64,000 nt of DNA from Streptomyces iranensis (GTDB lineage: Bacteria > Actinomycetota > Actinomycetes > Streptomycetales > Streptomycetaceae): positions 1 through 64,000 of the forward strand of contig NZ_JAGGLR010000021.1 of NCBI RefSeq assembly GCF_017874715.1, given 5' to 3'. Below are positions 44,945 through 53,807 of this stretch, one piece after another. The notes beneath the pieces were generated by a model. The model was not told the DNA's origin. It worked only from the letters and a program-made list of their open reading frames with translations, and did not search any database. The translations under genes and the position numbers were made by a program. The stretch's first letter is position 1. Every line of letters starts with the position of its first letter.

Positions 44945-46362
44945 GGCTTCATCGTCTCCCCCTCCGGCGCGGGCCCCTTCTTCAGCCCCGGCGCCTGGCC
45001 CGATGGATCCGGCGCGTGCCCCTGCTTCGGTGCCGACGCCTCCGGTCCGGACGCCTCCGCTTCGGGGACCGCGGCGGCCGGGATGAAGACCGCGACCTCG
45101 TAGCCGCCGTCCTCCTCCACTCCGCCCGCCGTCATCTCCCCGTTCAGCATGGCCACGCGCTCCCGCATGCCGAGCAGGCCATGGCCCATGCCCGGCGAGG
45201 GCCGTACGGCCTGGGTGGGCGGGCCGTTGACGATCCGCAGGCCCAGACCGCCGAGAACGTACGCGACTTCGACGCGGGCGGTGCTGCCGGGCGCGTGCCG
45301 CAGCGCGTTGGACAGCGCCTCCTGGACGATCCGGTACGCGGACAGCTCCACCCCGGAGGGCAGCGGCCGTACGGCGCCGGTGGTGATGTGCTCGACGGTC
45401 AGCCCCGCCGCCCGCACCCCCGCGAAGAGCGTGTCGAGGGTGGCGAGGGTCGGCTGGGGCGCCTCGGGGTCGGCGTCGGCGTAGGCATCGGGATCGTCGG
45501 CGCGGACGACGCCGAGGACGCGGCGGAGTTCGGTGAGCGCGGCGACCGCGTTCTCACGGATGGTCGCGAAGCTGGTGGCCAGCTCCTCGGGCGGGTTCGC
45601 CACCCGGTAGGGCGCCGCCTCCGCCTGGATGGCGATCACCGACATGTGGTGCGCGACGACATCGTGCAGCTCACGGGCGATGGTCGCGCGCTCCTCCAGC
45701 AGGGTGCGGCGGGAGCGCTCCTCGTGGGTGGCCGACTGCTGCACGGCGACCTGCTGCTTGGTCTCGCGCAGACTGCGCCGGGCGACGACGGCGCCCACGA
45801 TGACGCAGGAGGTGATCACCATGGGGAAGGCGTTCGTATGCTGCCCATCGGCGCTGAAATCGCAGACGACCCCGAGCACCGCCGTGAGCAGCAGCATCTG
45901 CCCGGCCACCCGCGGGCGGTTCTGGCTCGCGACAATCACCATCACCGCGATGTGCGAGGCGAAGAGCGTCGCCGGCCAGGGCCACATGCTGCTCCAGACC
46001 GGTTCGGGGGCGCCCAGGCTCCAGAAGACGCTCGCCGCGAAGGACAGCCACCAGGCGCCGACCGGCCGGTAGAGGGCCACCAGCAGGGGTACGGCACTGA
46101 GCAGGGCCAGTCCCATGCCCTCGGTTTCACTCGCCACCGCCATGAGATAGAAGGTCCCGACCACGATCGCGGCATGCGGCAACCACGGCGCGTGCGGCCG
46201 CACCGCCCGGGGCATCTGGCGCACCAGCGGATGGGTGGCGGCCAGCGGCGCCACCGGGCGGAGGGCGAAGGAGCCGGTGATCAAGTCCTTCCGCAGATCG
46301 GAGAACGCCCGGCGGATGGTGCGGAGTTCGGTCCGCGGAATCGTCTCAGTCACGCCGTCCAC
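44941..46362 (-). CDS. Membrane sensor histidine kinase (HisKA_3)
   Basis: 473 residues; a GTG start at 46362 or three codons later. Five or six membrane helices occupy about residues 55-190. The dimerisation/phosphoacceptor box is 'ERATIARELHDVVAHHMSVI', with His in 'ELHDVVAHH'. The ATPase domain is short, with 'GHGLLGMRERV' as the G box. It is the NarL-type partner of the downstream response regulator, coupled by ATGA overlap. The C-terminal tail is acidic and Pro/Ala-rich. The signal is unknown. Confidence 0.93.
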   Translation of the reverse strand: MDGVTETIPRTELRTIRRAFSDLRKDLITGSFALRPVAPLAATHPLVRQMPRAVRPHAPWLPHAAIVVGTFYLMAVASETEGMGLALLSAVPLLVALYRPVGAWWLSFAASVFWSLGAPEPVWSSMWPWPATLFASHIAVMVIVASQNRPRVAGQMLLLTAVLGVVCDFSADGQHTNAFPMVITSCVIVGAVVARRSLRETKQQVAVQQSATHEERSRRTLLEERATIARELHDVVAHHMSVIAIQAEAAPYRVANPPEELATSFATIRENAVAALTELRRVLGVVRADDPDAYADADPEAPQPTLATLDTLFAGVRAAGLTVEHITTGAVRPLPSGVELSAYRIVQEALSNALRHAPGSTARVEVAYVLGGLGLRIVNGPPTQAVRPSPGMGHGLLGMRERVAMLNGEMTAGGVEEDGGYEVAVFIPAAAVPEAEASGPEASAPKQGHAPDPSGQAPGLKKGPAPEGETMKP

Positions 46363-46452
46363 GGTAGAGAGCGGGCGCCGCGGCGTCGTCCCCGGGAATG
46401 CGGATTGTGCGGTGTCCGTCTGAAGTACTACGTGGCGGGGCCCGGCTCGGTG

Positions 46453-47379
46453 TTACGTGGCCGCGTCTGTCCCCGCCAGCCGGGCGATCTCGTCGGCGAC
46501 GGTGTGCGCCGCGGGCGTCGTGGGGTCGATGGGCGGGAAGTGGCCGCCGTCGCTCCTGATCAGCCGCACGTCCTGCCCGGCGCGGGCCGCCGCCTCCACG
46601 AAGGCGTCCGCGACCGCCGGGGGCACATCGATGTCGGTGCCGCCCTGCACGATGGTGGTGGGGATCGCGGTGGGCAGCAGCGCGGCGGGGTCGGCGAGGC
46701 CCAGCCGAACCGTCAGCTCACCGCCACCGCCATTGCCACCGCCACCGCCATTGCCTTCGCCTTCGCCTTCGCCTTCGCCGAGGAGTTCGTCGACGGCGCC
46801 GGAGCAGACGTCCAGCGCTCGGGCGGTGGCGAGGTCCGCGATGGGGGCTAAGGCGACGACGCCGCGGAGCGGGGAGGGGGAGGCCAGATGCCAGGGAGTG
46901 CCGGACGGCAGCCGATGCCGGGCCGCCGCCCACAGCACGGCGTGCCCGCCCGCGGAGTGCCCGGTGAGCACCACGCGCTCCGGGTCGGCCCCGGTGAGCC
47001 CGAGCTCCCGGACGAGGCCCGGCACGGTGTCCACGGCGGCCGCGATGTCGTCGAACGTCTCCGGCCACCGCCCGGCCCGCGCGGGGTCCGTCCCACCGCG
47101 CCGGTACTCGACGGACGCCACCGCCAGGCCCCGCCCCGCCAGGAAGGCGGCGAAGGGCGAGACATGGCGGCGGTCGTAGGGGACGCGCCAGGCGCCGCCG
47201 TGGAAGAGGAGGACCAGCGGGGCGGGGCGGGCGGCCCCGTCCGTCCCGGGTGGCGGAAGGTAGAAGTCCACCACCTGGTCCGGGTGTTCGCCGTACGCGG
47301 CGGTCCGGGCCGGTGCCACGGGCGCGAGCCCGAAGACCGACGTCTCCTCGGCCGCCGCCCCCGCCGTCGCCCCGCCCAC
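46453..47379 (-). CDS. kynB: Alpha/beta hydrolase, likely kynurenine formamidase
   Basis: 308 residues from a GTG. The oxyanion motif HGGxW is present ('LLFHGGAWRVPYD', near residue 57). The catalytic serine is in 'VVLTGHSAGGHAVLW' and the C-terminal His in 'RSDGGHFPPID'. HGGxW hydrolases next to kynA and kynU are arylformamidases that convert N-formylkynurenine to kynurenine. It follows kynU by three bases. A low-complexity insert 'GEGEGEGNGGGGGNGGGG' (near residues 200-220) is encoded by a six-base tandem repeat at 46726-46780. The role is inferred from context and motifs. Confidence 0.82.
   Translation of the reverse strand: MGGATAGAAAEETSVFGLAPVAPARTAAYGEHPDQVVDFYLPPPGTDGAARPAPLVLLFHGGAWRVPYDRRHVSPFAAFLAGRGLAVASVEYRRGGTDPARAGRWPETFDDIAAAVDTVPGLVRELGLTGADPERVVLTGHSAGGHAVLWAAARHRLPSGTPWHLASPSPLRGVVALAPIADLATARALDVCSGAVDELLGEGEGEGEGNGGGGGNGGGGELTVRLGLADPAALLPTAIPTTIVQGGTDIDVPPAVADAFVEAAARAGQDVRLIRSDGGHFPPIDPTTPAAHTVADEIARLAGTDAAT
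46726..46780 (-). repeat. Short in-frame six-base repeat in kynB
   Basis: Repeated CGCCTT/CCATTG/CCACCG-type hexamers encode the low-complexity GEGEG/GGGNG segment of the hydrolase. It is an in-frame microsatellite in a probable surface loop, so length variation would keep the frame. Confidence 0.8.
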
Positions 47380-47382
47380 CGG

Positions 47383-48705
47383 TCAGCCCTCCTTCAGCAC
47401 ATCGGCCAGCACCCGCGCCGCCCGCTCCACCTCGGCAAAGCCCGTATAGAGCGGGGTGAAGCCGAAGCGCAGCACATCGGGGCGGCGGAAGTCGCCCACG
47501 ACACCGCGCCGCACCAGCTCCGCCATCACCTCCCCGGCCTCCCCCGCCGCCGCGCACCGCAGCGCCACCTGGCTGCCGCGCTCGGCGTGCGCGACGGGGG
47601 TGATCGACCGGACGCGGCCCGCCGGGACGTAAGTCTCGACGCAGCGGAGGAAGAAGTCCGTCAGGGCCAGGCTCTTGGCCCTGACGTCCTCGATCGGCAC
47701 GCCGTCCCACACCTCGAGCGCGGCCTCCAGCGCCAGCGTCGAGAGGATGTCCGGGGTGCCGACGCGGCCGCGGACCGCGCCGTCGGCCGGGGTGTAGGCG
47801 GAGGCCATGCCGAAGGGGTCGGCATGCGAGTTCCAGCCGGGCAGCGGCGAGTCGAAGCGGGGCTGATGGGCCTGGGCGACATACAGATACGCGGGCGCGC
47901 CGGGCCCCCCGTTGAGGTACTTGTACGTGCAGCCCACCGCGAGGTCCACGCCATGAGCGTCCAGCCCGACCGGCAGGGCGCCCGCGCTGTGGCACAGGTC
48001 CCACACCACGAGCGCGCCCGCGGCGTGCACGGCGGCCGTGGTCCCGGGCAGGTCGTGGAGGCGGCCGGTGCGGTAGTCCACGTGGTTCACGAGCGCGACG
48101 GCGGTGCGCGCGCCGACGGCGGTCGGGACGTCGCCCGCGGCCACCGGCCGCACCGTACAGCCGGTCATCCGGGCGGCGGACTCGGCGATATAGCCGTCGG
48201 TGGGGAAGGTGGCCTCGTCGACCAGGATCTGATCCCGGTGGGCGCCGCGCTCCTGGGCGATCCGTACGGCCGCGACGACCGCCTTGAAGACGTTCACGCT
48301 CGTCGAGTCGCCCACCACGACCTGGCCGGGGCCCGCGCCGACAAGTCGGGCGACGCGGTCGCCGATCCGCTCCGGCGCGGTCCACCAGCCGCTCTCCTCC
48401 CAGGAGCGGATGCGCAGCTGCCCCCATTCGCGGGCGACCACATCGGCCAGCCGGGGCGGGACGGCGCGGGGCAGCGCGCCCAGCGAGTTGCCGTCGAGGT
48501 AGACCGTGTCGTCGAGGGTGAAGGCGTCGCGCTTGGCGCGCAGCGGGTCGGCCGCGTCGAGCCTGGCGGCCTCGTCGGCGGGAGCGGTCCCGGGCGGGCC
48601 GGGCTCGGCCGCACCCGGCTGAGTGGCGGTCGGCTCGGCACCGGTCGGCTCAGCACCGGTCGGCTCGGTACCGGTCGGCTCAGCCGGAATCGTCGCGTCA
48701 GACAT
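47383..48705 (-). CDS. kynU: Kynureninase
   Basis: 440 residues from ATG 48705. A PLP fold-type I enzyme that cleaves kynurenine to anthranilate and alanine. The cofactor lysine is in 'CTYKYLNGGPGAPAYLYV'; 'WDLCHSAGALPV' carries the PLP-binding Asp and 'DSTSVNVFKAV' the phosphate site. The first 40 residues are a non-conserved PTGAEPTGTE-type repeat, from a 15-bp tandem repeat. The start overlaps the kynA stop by eight bases. It forms the kynA-kynU-kynB operon. Confidence 0.94.
   Translation of the reverse strand: MSDATIPAEPTGTEPTGAEPTGAEPTATQPGAAEPGPPGTAPADEAARLDAADPLRAKRDAFTLDDTVYLDGNSLGALPRAVPPRLADVVAREWGQLRIRSWEESGWWTAPERIGDRVARLVGAGPGQVVVGDSTSVNVFKAVVAAVRIAQERGAHRDQILVDEATFPTDGYIAESAARMTGCTVRPVAAGDVPTAVGARTAVALVNHVDYRTGRLHDLPGTTAAVHAAGALVVWDLCHSAGALPVGLDAHGVDLAVGCTYKYLNGGPGAPAYLYVAQAHQPRFDSPLPGWNSHADPFGMASAYTPADGAVRGRVGTPDILSTLALEAALEVWDGVPIEDVRAKSLALTDFFLRCVETYVPAGRVRSITPVAHAERGSQVALRCAAAGEAGEVMAELVRRGVVGDFRRPDVLRFGFTPLYTGFAEVERAARVLADVLKEG
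48631..48685 (-). repeat. 15-bp tandem repeat in the 5' end of kynU
   Basis: Three nearly identical 15-bp units, CGGCTCGGCACCGGT and variants, at 48631-48675 plus a partial fourth. They encode EPTGA/EPTGT repeats before the conserved enzyme fold. Confidence 0.85.
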
Positions 48706-49540
48706 GGCTACGCGCCATCCACAGCTCGGGGAAGACGTTCTTGGCCGCGCGCTTCTCCAGCCAGGCGACCCCGGCCGAGCCACCCGTGCCGGTCTTGGAG
48801 CCCATCGCCCGCCGCGTCGCCACCAGGTGGTCGTTGCGCCAGCGCCACACCAGCTCGGCGACCTCGGTGAGCGCCTCGCCGAGCCGGATCAGCTCGCTGT
48901 CGCGCGGGCCGGAGTAGATCTCCTCCCAGACCCGCTCCACCCCGGGATCCGGTTCATGGCGCAGGGCGGGATCGCGGTCCAGCACCTCGGCCGGGACGGC
49001 GAGGCCGCGGCGCGCGAGATGGCGCAGCACCTCGTCGTAGAGGCTGGGCTCGGTCAGCGCCTTCTCCAGCTCGGCGTGGACTCGCGGCGCGCCCCGGTGC
49101 GGGACGAGCATGGACGCGGACTTCTCGCCGAGCAGGAACTCCAGCCGCCGGTACATCGCCGACTGGAAGCCGGAGCCCTCACCGAGCGCGGAGCGGTACG
49201 CGTTGAACTGGCCGGGGGTGAGATGGGCCAGCGGTGTCCACGAGGCGTTGAGCGACTCCAGCTCGTAGGCCGAGCGCTGGAGCGCGGCCATCGCGGTGGG
49301 CAGATCGTCCTCGCGCAGCGCCTGCGCGGCGGTCTGCCACTCATGGACGATCACGGTGAACCACAGCTCCATGACCTGGGTGGTGACCAGGAACACCATC
49401 TCGCCGGGGTCGTCGGAGAGGGGGTGCTGGAGGTGGGTGAGCACGGACGCCTGGACGTAGTCCTCGTACGGCGTGGTGCCGTCGAAGTCCAGATTCGGGG
49501 CGTCGGACTCGGCGTGGTCAGGGACAGGTTGCTGCGACAT
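48698..49540 (-). CDS. kynA: Tryptophan 2,3-dioxygenase
   Basis: 280 residues from ATG 49540, with AGGAGA four bases upstream; the frame extends to 49711 but with no homology. It is a heme dioxygenase that opens the indole ring of tryptophan, the first step of the kynurenine route. Motifs are 'TPYEDYVQASVLTHLQHP', 'MVFLVTTQVMELWFTVIVHEW' and the heme-His region 'WRWRNDHLVATRRAMGSKTGTGGSAG'-like segment near residue 240. It leads the kynA-kynU-kynB operon, giving anthranilate for antibiotic or NAD-related use. Confidence 0.95.
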   Translation of the reverse strand: MSQQPVPDHAESDAPNLDFDGTTPYEDYVQASVLTHLQHPLSDDPGEMVFLVTTQVMELWFTVIVHEWQTAAQALREDDLPTAMAALQRSAYELESLNASWTPLAHLTPGQFNAYRSALGEGSGFQSAMYRRLEFLLGEKSASMLVPHRGAPRVHAELEKALTEPSLYDEVLRHLARRGLAVPAEVLDRDPALRHEPDPGVERVWEEIYSGPRDSELIRLGEALTEVAELVWRWRNDHLVATRRAMGSKTGTGGSAGVAWLEKRAAKNVFPELWMARSHV

Positions 49541-49828
49541 CGCATCTCCTGAGTACTGCTCGCTACCGGGTAGCGGTCCGCCCCATCCCTTCGGTCTCGG
49601 AGCCCCGGTCCCCTCGGGGCCCACAGCCGAAGGGGCCCCGCACCGCATCATCCGCGCAGCGCGGAGGATCGGCAAGTACGGAAGGGGCCCGTGGGGCATA
49701 CGACACCCCACAGGCCCGGTGCGCCTCGCGCTGTCCCAGCGGATCAGGAGAGGCGAGATCAGGAGATGTGAATCAAGAGACGTGGATCAAGAGACGTGGC
49801 TCAGGAGACGTGGATCAGGAGACGTGGA
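49541..49828. promoter_or_regulatory. kynA upstream region with a 14-bp repeat tract
   Basis: 288 bases between the DUF3151 stop and the kynA start; both genes lie on the minus strand. The kynA-proximal part (49600-49700) has a GC-rich hairpin-prone 'aggggccc' sequence repeated in both orientations. The distal part carries the 14-bp tandem repeats listed separately. No gene is seen. Confidence 0.4.
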
Positions 49829-49834
49829 TCAGGA
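49742..49834. repeat. 14-bp tandem repeats at the DUF3151 3' end
   Basis: Consecutive copies of CAAGAGACGTGGAT or CAGGAGACGTGGAT, four nearly perfect (about 49778-49834) and two more diverged upstream. The last copy overlaps the DUF3151 stop codon. I see no protein-coding role for it. Confidence 0.85.
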
Positions 49835-50242
49835 GAGCGTGTCCGCCGCGGTCGGGGAGCTCTCGCGCAGGAAGGTGGAGCAGCGCTCGTACTCCTCCTG
49901 CTCACCGATGGACTGCGCGGCGCGCGCGAGCGCGTGCAGGGCGCGCAGGAAGCCCCGGTTGGGCTCGTGCTCGAAGGGCACCGGGCCGTGGCCCTTCCAG
50001 CCGCTGCGGCGCAGGGCGTCGAGCCCGCGGTGGTAGCCGGTGCGGGCGTACGCGTAGGACTCGACCACCCGGCCGGCCTCGAACGCCTCGTCGGCGAGTT
50101 GCGCCCAGGCGAGCGAGGAGGCCGGGTACTTCGCGGCGACCTCGGCCGGGGCCGCGCCGGAGGCGAGCAGCTCGCGCGGCTCCGGGTCGTCAGGCAGATG
50201 GGTCGGGGGCGGTCCCCCGAGCAGATTCTCGTGAATGGCCAT
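49829..50242 (-). CDS. DUF3151 family protein
   Basis: 137 residues. Conserved actinobacterial DUF3151 features are 'HENLLGGPPPTHLP' at the start, 'ASSLAWAQLADEAFE', 'SYAYARTGYHRGLDALRRSGWKG' and 'PFEHEPNRGFLRALHALARAA'. The fold is probably helical (TPR-like). The function is unknown. The N-terminus MAIHENLL at 50242 is clear. It sits upstream of the kyn operon in the same direction. Confidence 0.92.
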   Translation of the reverse strand: MAIHENLLGGPPPTHLPDDPEPRELLASGAAPAEVAAKYPASSLAWAQLADEAFEAGRVVESYAYARTGYHRGLDALRRSGWKGHGPVPFEHEPNRGFLRALHALARAAQSIGEQEEYERCSTFLRESSPTAADTLS

Positions 50243-50305
50243 GGGTTCCAGTCTGCCTGGTCCGGGGCCCCACCCGACACGCTCAAGCCATGAGGAGGCC
50301 GCGGC

Positions 50306-51868
50306 TCAGGTACGGGGGCTTCGCTCGCCCGGGTCCAAGGGCGGCGCGGACACCCCGCAGTGGTAGGCGCACTCGGGGCGGCAGGGCGGCCCCGCAGCCC
50401 GCGCGACGCCCTCGGCGACCTCCGCCGGTACCGCGGCCCCGGCCCTCTCCGGCTCCGCCCCCACCTCCGCGCCCGCCTGCTCCAGCGCGTCCGAGCGCAC
50501 CGTGCACCAGGCGAGGATCGCCCCCAGCACCAGCACCCCGGCACAGATCGGCATCGCCCGCCGGAAGGTGCTCGAGAAGGCGTCCGCCGATCGGTACGCC
50601 TCCGGGCCCATCCCCGCGAGCAGCGGCAGCGCCGCCACCGCGACCAGTCCGGCCGCCCGCGCCGCCGCGTTGTTCACACCGCTGGCCAGGCCCGCTCGGG
50701 CGACGTCCACCGAGGCCAGGACGGTCGCGGTGAGCGGGGCGACCACCACGACCATGCCCAGGCCCAGCACCAACAGCGCGGGCAGAATGTCCCGCCAGTA
50801 CACCGCCCCCACCCCGGCCCGGGTCATCAGCAACATCCCCGCCGCGCACAGCAGCGGGCCGACGGTCAGCGGGATCCGCGGGCCGATGCGCTTGCCCAGC
50901 TCCCCCGAACGGGCCGACAGCAGCAGCATCAGTGTGGTCGTGGGCAGCAGCGCGGTACCGGCGGCGAGCGCGGAGTAGCCCACCACCACCTGGAGGTCGA
51001 GCACCGAGAGGAAGAAGAAACCGCCGAAGGCCGCGTAGACGCACAGGGTCACCACATTGACGGCGCTGAACTGCCGGGAGGCGAAGATGGAGAGCGGCAG
51101 CATCGGCTCGCGCAGCCTCCGCTCCACGACGATGAAGACCGCCCCCAGCGCCAGTCCGGCGACGCCCGGAACCACCACGACGGGCGACGCGCCCTTCTGC
51201 GGCGCGGCGATCAGCGCATAGGTGACCAGGGCGAGGGCCGCCGCCCCCAGCACGGCGCCGAGGACGTCGAACCGGCCGCGCGGCTGCGGATCGCGGGTCT
51301 CCGGTACGTGGCGCAAAGCCACCGGCACACACACCGCCGCCAGCGGCACATTGATGAAGAACACCCAGCGCCAGCCGGGCCCGTCCACCAGCCAGCCGCC
51401 GAGGAACGGCCCGATCGCCGCCCCGATCCCGCCGAAGCCGGACCACAGCCCGATCGCCCGCGCCCGGTCATCGGCGTGGATCACCGACTGGATCAGCGCC
51501 AGCGACCCGGGGGTGAGCAGCGCCCCGCCGATGCCCTGGAACGCACGCGCGGCGATGAGCACCCCGGCATTCGGCGCCAGCCCGCACGCCAGCGAGGCCA
51601 GCGCGAACCACACCACCCCGACGACGAACACCCGCCGCCGCCCGAACCGGTCCCCGAGCGCCCCGCCGAGCAGGATGAGCCCGGCGAGGGTGAGCATGTA
51701 GGCGTTGACGGTCCACTGCAGTACGGGGAGATCCGCGCCCAGGTCGAGGCCGATGCGCGGCAGGGCGACATTGACGACGGTGCTGTCGAGCAGGGCCATG
51801 GCGGAGCCCAGCACGGTGGTGAACACCAGCCACCGCCCGGCCGGCACGGACAGTCGCACACCTGCCAT
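50306..51868 (-). CDS. DHA2-type MFS drug exporter
   Basis: 520 residues from ATG 51868. Fourteen hydrophobic helices are visible, with the MFS motif A 'GALGDRFGRRRVFV' after helix 2 and motif C 'ALLTPGSLALIQ'-like sequence in helix 5. 'DSTVVNVALPRIG' in helix 1 is typical of DHA2 exporters. The C-terminal tail is Pro/Ala/Glu-rich with a small cysteine cluster 'CRPECAYHCG'. The substrate is unknown. It follows fba, separated by a terminator. Confidence 0.9.
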   Translation of the reverse strand: MAGVRLSVPAGRWLVFTTVLGSAMALLDSTVVNVALPRIGLDLGADLPVLQWTVNAYMLTLAGLILLGGALGDRFGRRRVFVVGVVWFALASLACGLAPNAGVLIAARAFQGIGGALLTPGSLALIQSVIHADDRARAIGLWSGFGGIGAAIGPFLGGWLVDGPGWRWVFFINVPLAAVCVPVALRHVPETRDPQPRGRFDVLGAVLGAAALALVTYALIAAPQKGASPVVVVPGVAGLALGAVFIVVERRLREPMLPLSIFASRQFSAVNVVTLCVYAAFGGFFFLSVLDLQVVVGYSALAAGTALLPTTTLMLLLSARSGELGKRIGPRIPLTVGPLLCAAGMLLMTRAGVGAVYWRDILPALLVLGLGMVVVVAPLTATVLASVDVARAGLASGVNNAAARAAGLVAVAALPLLAGMGPEAYRSADAFSSTFRRAMPICAGVLVLGAILAWCTVRSDALEQAGAEVGAEPERAGAAVPAEVAEGVARAAGPPCRPECAYHCGVSAPPLDPGERSPRT

Positions 51869-51919
51869 ACCTGGATCATGCCCCGGGCGGCGCCCCCGGG
51901 GCCAGCCCAGAACGCAAAC

Positions 51920-51957
51920 GGGCCCGGGGCTCGCCGGGAAGGCGAGCGCCGGGCCCG
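51920..51957. terminator. Terminator after fba
   Basis: CGGGCCCGG-GGCTCGCC (51920-51935) pairs with GGCGAGCGCCGGGCCCG (51941-51957) with one bulge and a five-base loop. It lies 19 bases past the fba stop and before the MFS gene start. Confidence 0.8.
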
Positions 51958-51975
51958 AAGGGGCGAGCCGAGAAA

Positions 51976-52998
51976 CTACTTCAGCTTCGTCCCGGTGGAC
52001 CGAAGATCCGCACAAGCCTTGGTGACGCGCTCAGCCATCCCCGTCTCGGCCAGCTTGCCCCAGCTCCGCGGGTCGTACGTCTTCTTGTTGCCGACCTCGC
52101 CGTCGACCTTCAGCACCCCGTCGTAGTTGCGGAACATGTGGTCCGCGATCGGACGGGTGAAGGCGTACTGGGTGTCCGTGTCGAGGTTCATCTTCACCAC
52201 GCCGTTCTCCAGCGCGGTGCGGATCTCCTGCTCCGTGGAGCCGGACCCGCCGTGGAAGACGAAGAAGAACGGGTCCTGCTTGCCGTACTTCGCGCCGACA
52301 CCGTCCTGGAGGTCACGCAGCAGCTCCGGACGGAGGACGACATTGCCCGGCTTGTAGACGCCGTGGACGTTGCCGAAGGAGGCGGCCAGCAGGTAGCGGC
52401 CCTTGTCGCCGAGGCCCAGGGCCTCCGCGGTGCGCAGGGCGTCGTCCACCGTCGTGTACAGCTTGTCGTTGATCTCGTGCGTGACGCCGTCCTCCTCGCC
52501 ACCGGTCGGGGTGATCTCGACCTCGAGGATGATCTTCGCCTTGACCGCCTCGGCCAGCAGCTCCCGCGCGATGTCGAGGTTGTCGGCGAGGGTCTCGGCG
52601 GAACCGTCCCACATGTGGGACTGGAACAGCGGGTTCTGGCCCTTGGCGACGCGCTCCTGCGAGATCTTGAGCAGCGGACGGACATAGCCGTCCAGCTTGT
52701 CCTTCGGGCAGTGGTCGGTGTGGAGGGCGATGTTGACCGGGTACTTCTCGGCCACGACATGCGCGAGCTCGGCGAGGCCGACCGCACCGGTCACCATGTC
52801 CTTCTTGTACTGGCCACCCAGGAACTCGGCACCACCGGTGGAGATCTGGACGATGCCGTCGCTCTCCGCCTCGGCGAAGCCGCGCAGGGCGGCGTGCAGA
52901 GTCTGCGTCGAGGTCACGTTGATCGCCGGGTAGGCGAACTTGCCCGCCTTCGCCCGGTCGAGCATCTCGTTGTAGATCTCAGGGGATGCGATGGGCAT
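51976..52998 (-). CDS. fba: Class II fructose-bisphosphate aldolase
   Basis: 340 residues. A zinc aldolase of glycolysis and gluconeogenesis. Zinc ligands are visible in 'LHTDHCPKDKLDGYV' (His), the downstream 'ASFGNVHGVYKPG' (His) and 'FFFVFHGGSGST' (His). 'NLDTDTQYAFTRPI' is the substrate-binding segment. The start MPIASPEIYNEMLDRAKAG at 52998 has a GGAGCGG site. It is the last metabolic gene before the parS-containing region. Confidence 0.97.
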   Translation of the reverse strand: MPIASPEIYNEMLDRAKAGKFAYPAINVTSTQTLHAALRGFAEAESDGIVQISTGGAEFLGGQYKKDMVTGAVGLAELAHVVAEKYPVNIALHTDHCPKDKLDGYVRPLLKISQERVAKGQNPLFQSHMWDGSAETLADNLDIARELLAEAVKAKIILEVEITPTGGEEDGVTHEINDKLYTTVDDALRTAEALGLGDKGRYLLAASFGNVHGVYKPGNVVLRPELLRDLQDGVGAKYGKQDPFFFVFHGGSGSTEQEIRTALENGVVKMNLDTDTQYAFTRPIADHMFRNYDGVLKVDGEVGNKKTYDPRSWGKLAETGMAERVTKACADLRSTGTKLK

Positions 52999-53136
52999 CT
53001 GACCGCTCCTTGTATGTGCGGGTTAGTCGTACTTGGCCCTGACCTAGGGGCGACGTCATCGTCGGGGGCCATAATCCCAGACTCCGCCGATTGCTCCACA
53101 CGGCGCACGCCGAGACCACACGGACGGGGGCGGGTG

Positions 53137-53150
53137 GTTTCACGTGAAAC
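53137..53150. promoter_or_regulatory. parS centromere site
   Basis: GTTTCACGTGAAAC exactly matches the bacterial parS consensus and is perfectly symmetrical; with the flanking G and C the palindrome extends to 16 bp (53136-53151). It lies in the non-coding region between fba and pyrE. ParB binds it and loads SMC at the origin-proximal chromosome. In Streptomyces most sites cluster around oriC, so this suggests the window is within a few hundred kilobases of the origin. Confidence 0.93.
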
Positions 53151-53187
53151 CTCCCACCTCCCCAGCCTGCATGATTCAGCCCCTGAT

Positions 53188-53727
53188 TCAGCTCAGCCCG
53201 AGGTCGGTGAGCGAGTACGCCGGGAGATACGGCAGTCCGGCGTCCGCGATCGCGGGCGCGGCGCCGCGCTCGACGATCGTCGCGACCGCGACGACCTCCG
53301 CGCCCGCCTCCCGCGCCGCCTCCACCGCGGTCAGCGGCGAACCGCCGGTGGTGGAGGTGTCCTCGACCACCAGCACCCGGCGGCCCGCGATGTCCGGGCC
53401 CTCGATCCGCCGCTGCATACCGTGCGTCTTCTGGGCCTTGCGGACCACGAAGGCGTCGAGCCGGCGCCCGCGCGCGGCGGCGGCGTGCAGCATGGACGTG
53501 GCCACCGGGTCGGCGCCCAGCGTCAGCCCACCCACCGCGTCGTACTCCAGATCGGCCGTGGTCTCGAGCATGACCTGCCCGACCAGCGGCGCGGCCTCGG
53601 CGTCCAGGGTGATCCGGCGCAGGTCGATGTAGTAGTCGGCCTCACGCCCGGAGGAGAGGGTCACCTTGCCGTGGACCACGGCCTTGTCCTTGATCTGCTG
53701 CAGCAGGGCGTCATGCGCATCGCTCAT
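53188..53727 (-). CDS. pyrE: Orotate phosphoribosyltransferase
   Basis: 179 residues from ATG 53727 (MSDAHDALLQQIKDKAVV); an ATG two codons upstream (53733) is also possible and neither has a strong ribosome site. It adds PRPP to orotate in UMP synthesis. The PRPP loop is 'RVLVVEDTSTTGGSPLTAV', with the type I PRTase 'GGLTLGADPVATSMLHAAA' before it. The C-terminus 'PYLPAYSLTDLGL' is typical. It lies beside a parS site. Confidence 0.95.
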   Translation of the reverse strand: MSDAHDALLQQIKDKAVVHGKVTLSSGREADYYIDLRRITLDAEAAPLVGQVMLETTADLEYDAVGGLTLGADPVATSMLHAAAARGRRLDAFVVRKAQKTHGMQRRIEGPDIAGRRVLVVEDTSTTGGSPLTAVEAAREAGAEVVAVATIVERGAAPAIADAGLPYLPAYSLTDLGLS

Positions 53728-53807
53728 GCGCATGAGCTTATGCGGTGGCCCTCGGAACCCCCCAAGCCGCTCCGTACCGTGAGACCGACTGCCTCAGACC
53801 GACCGCC

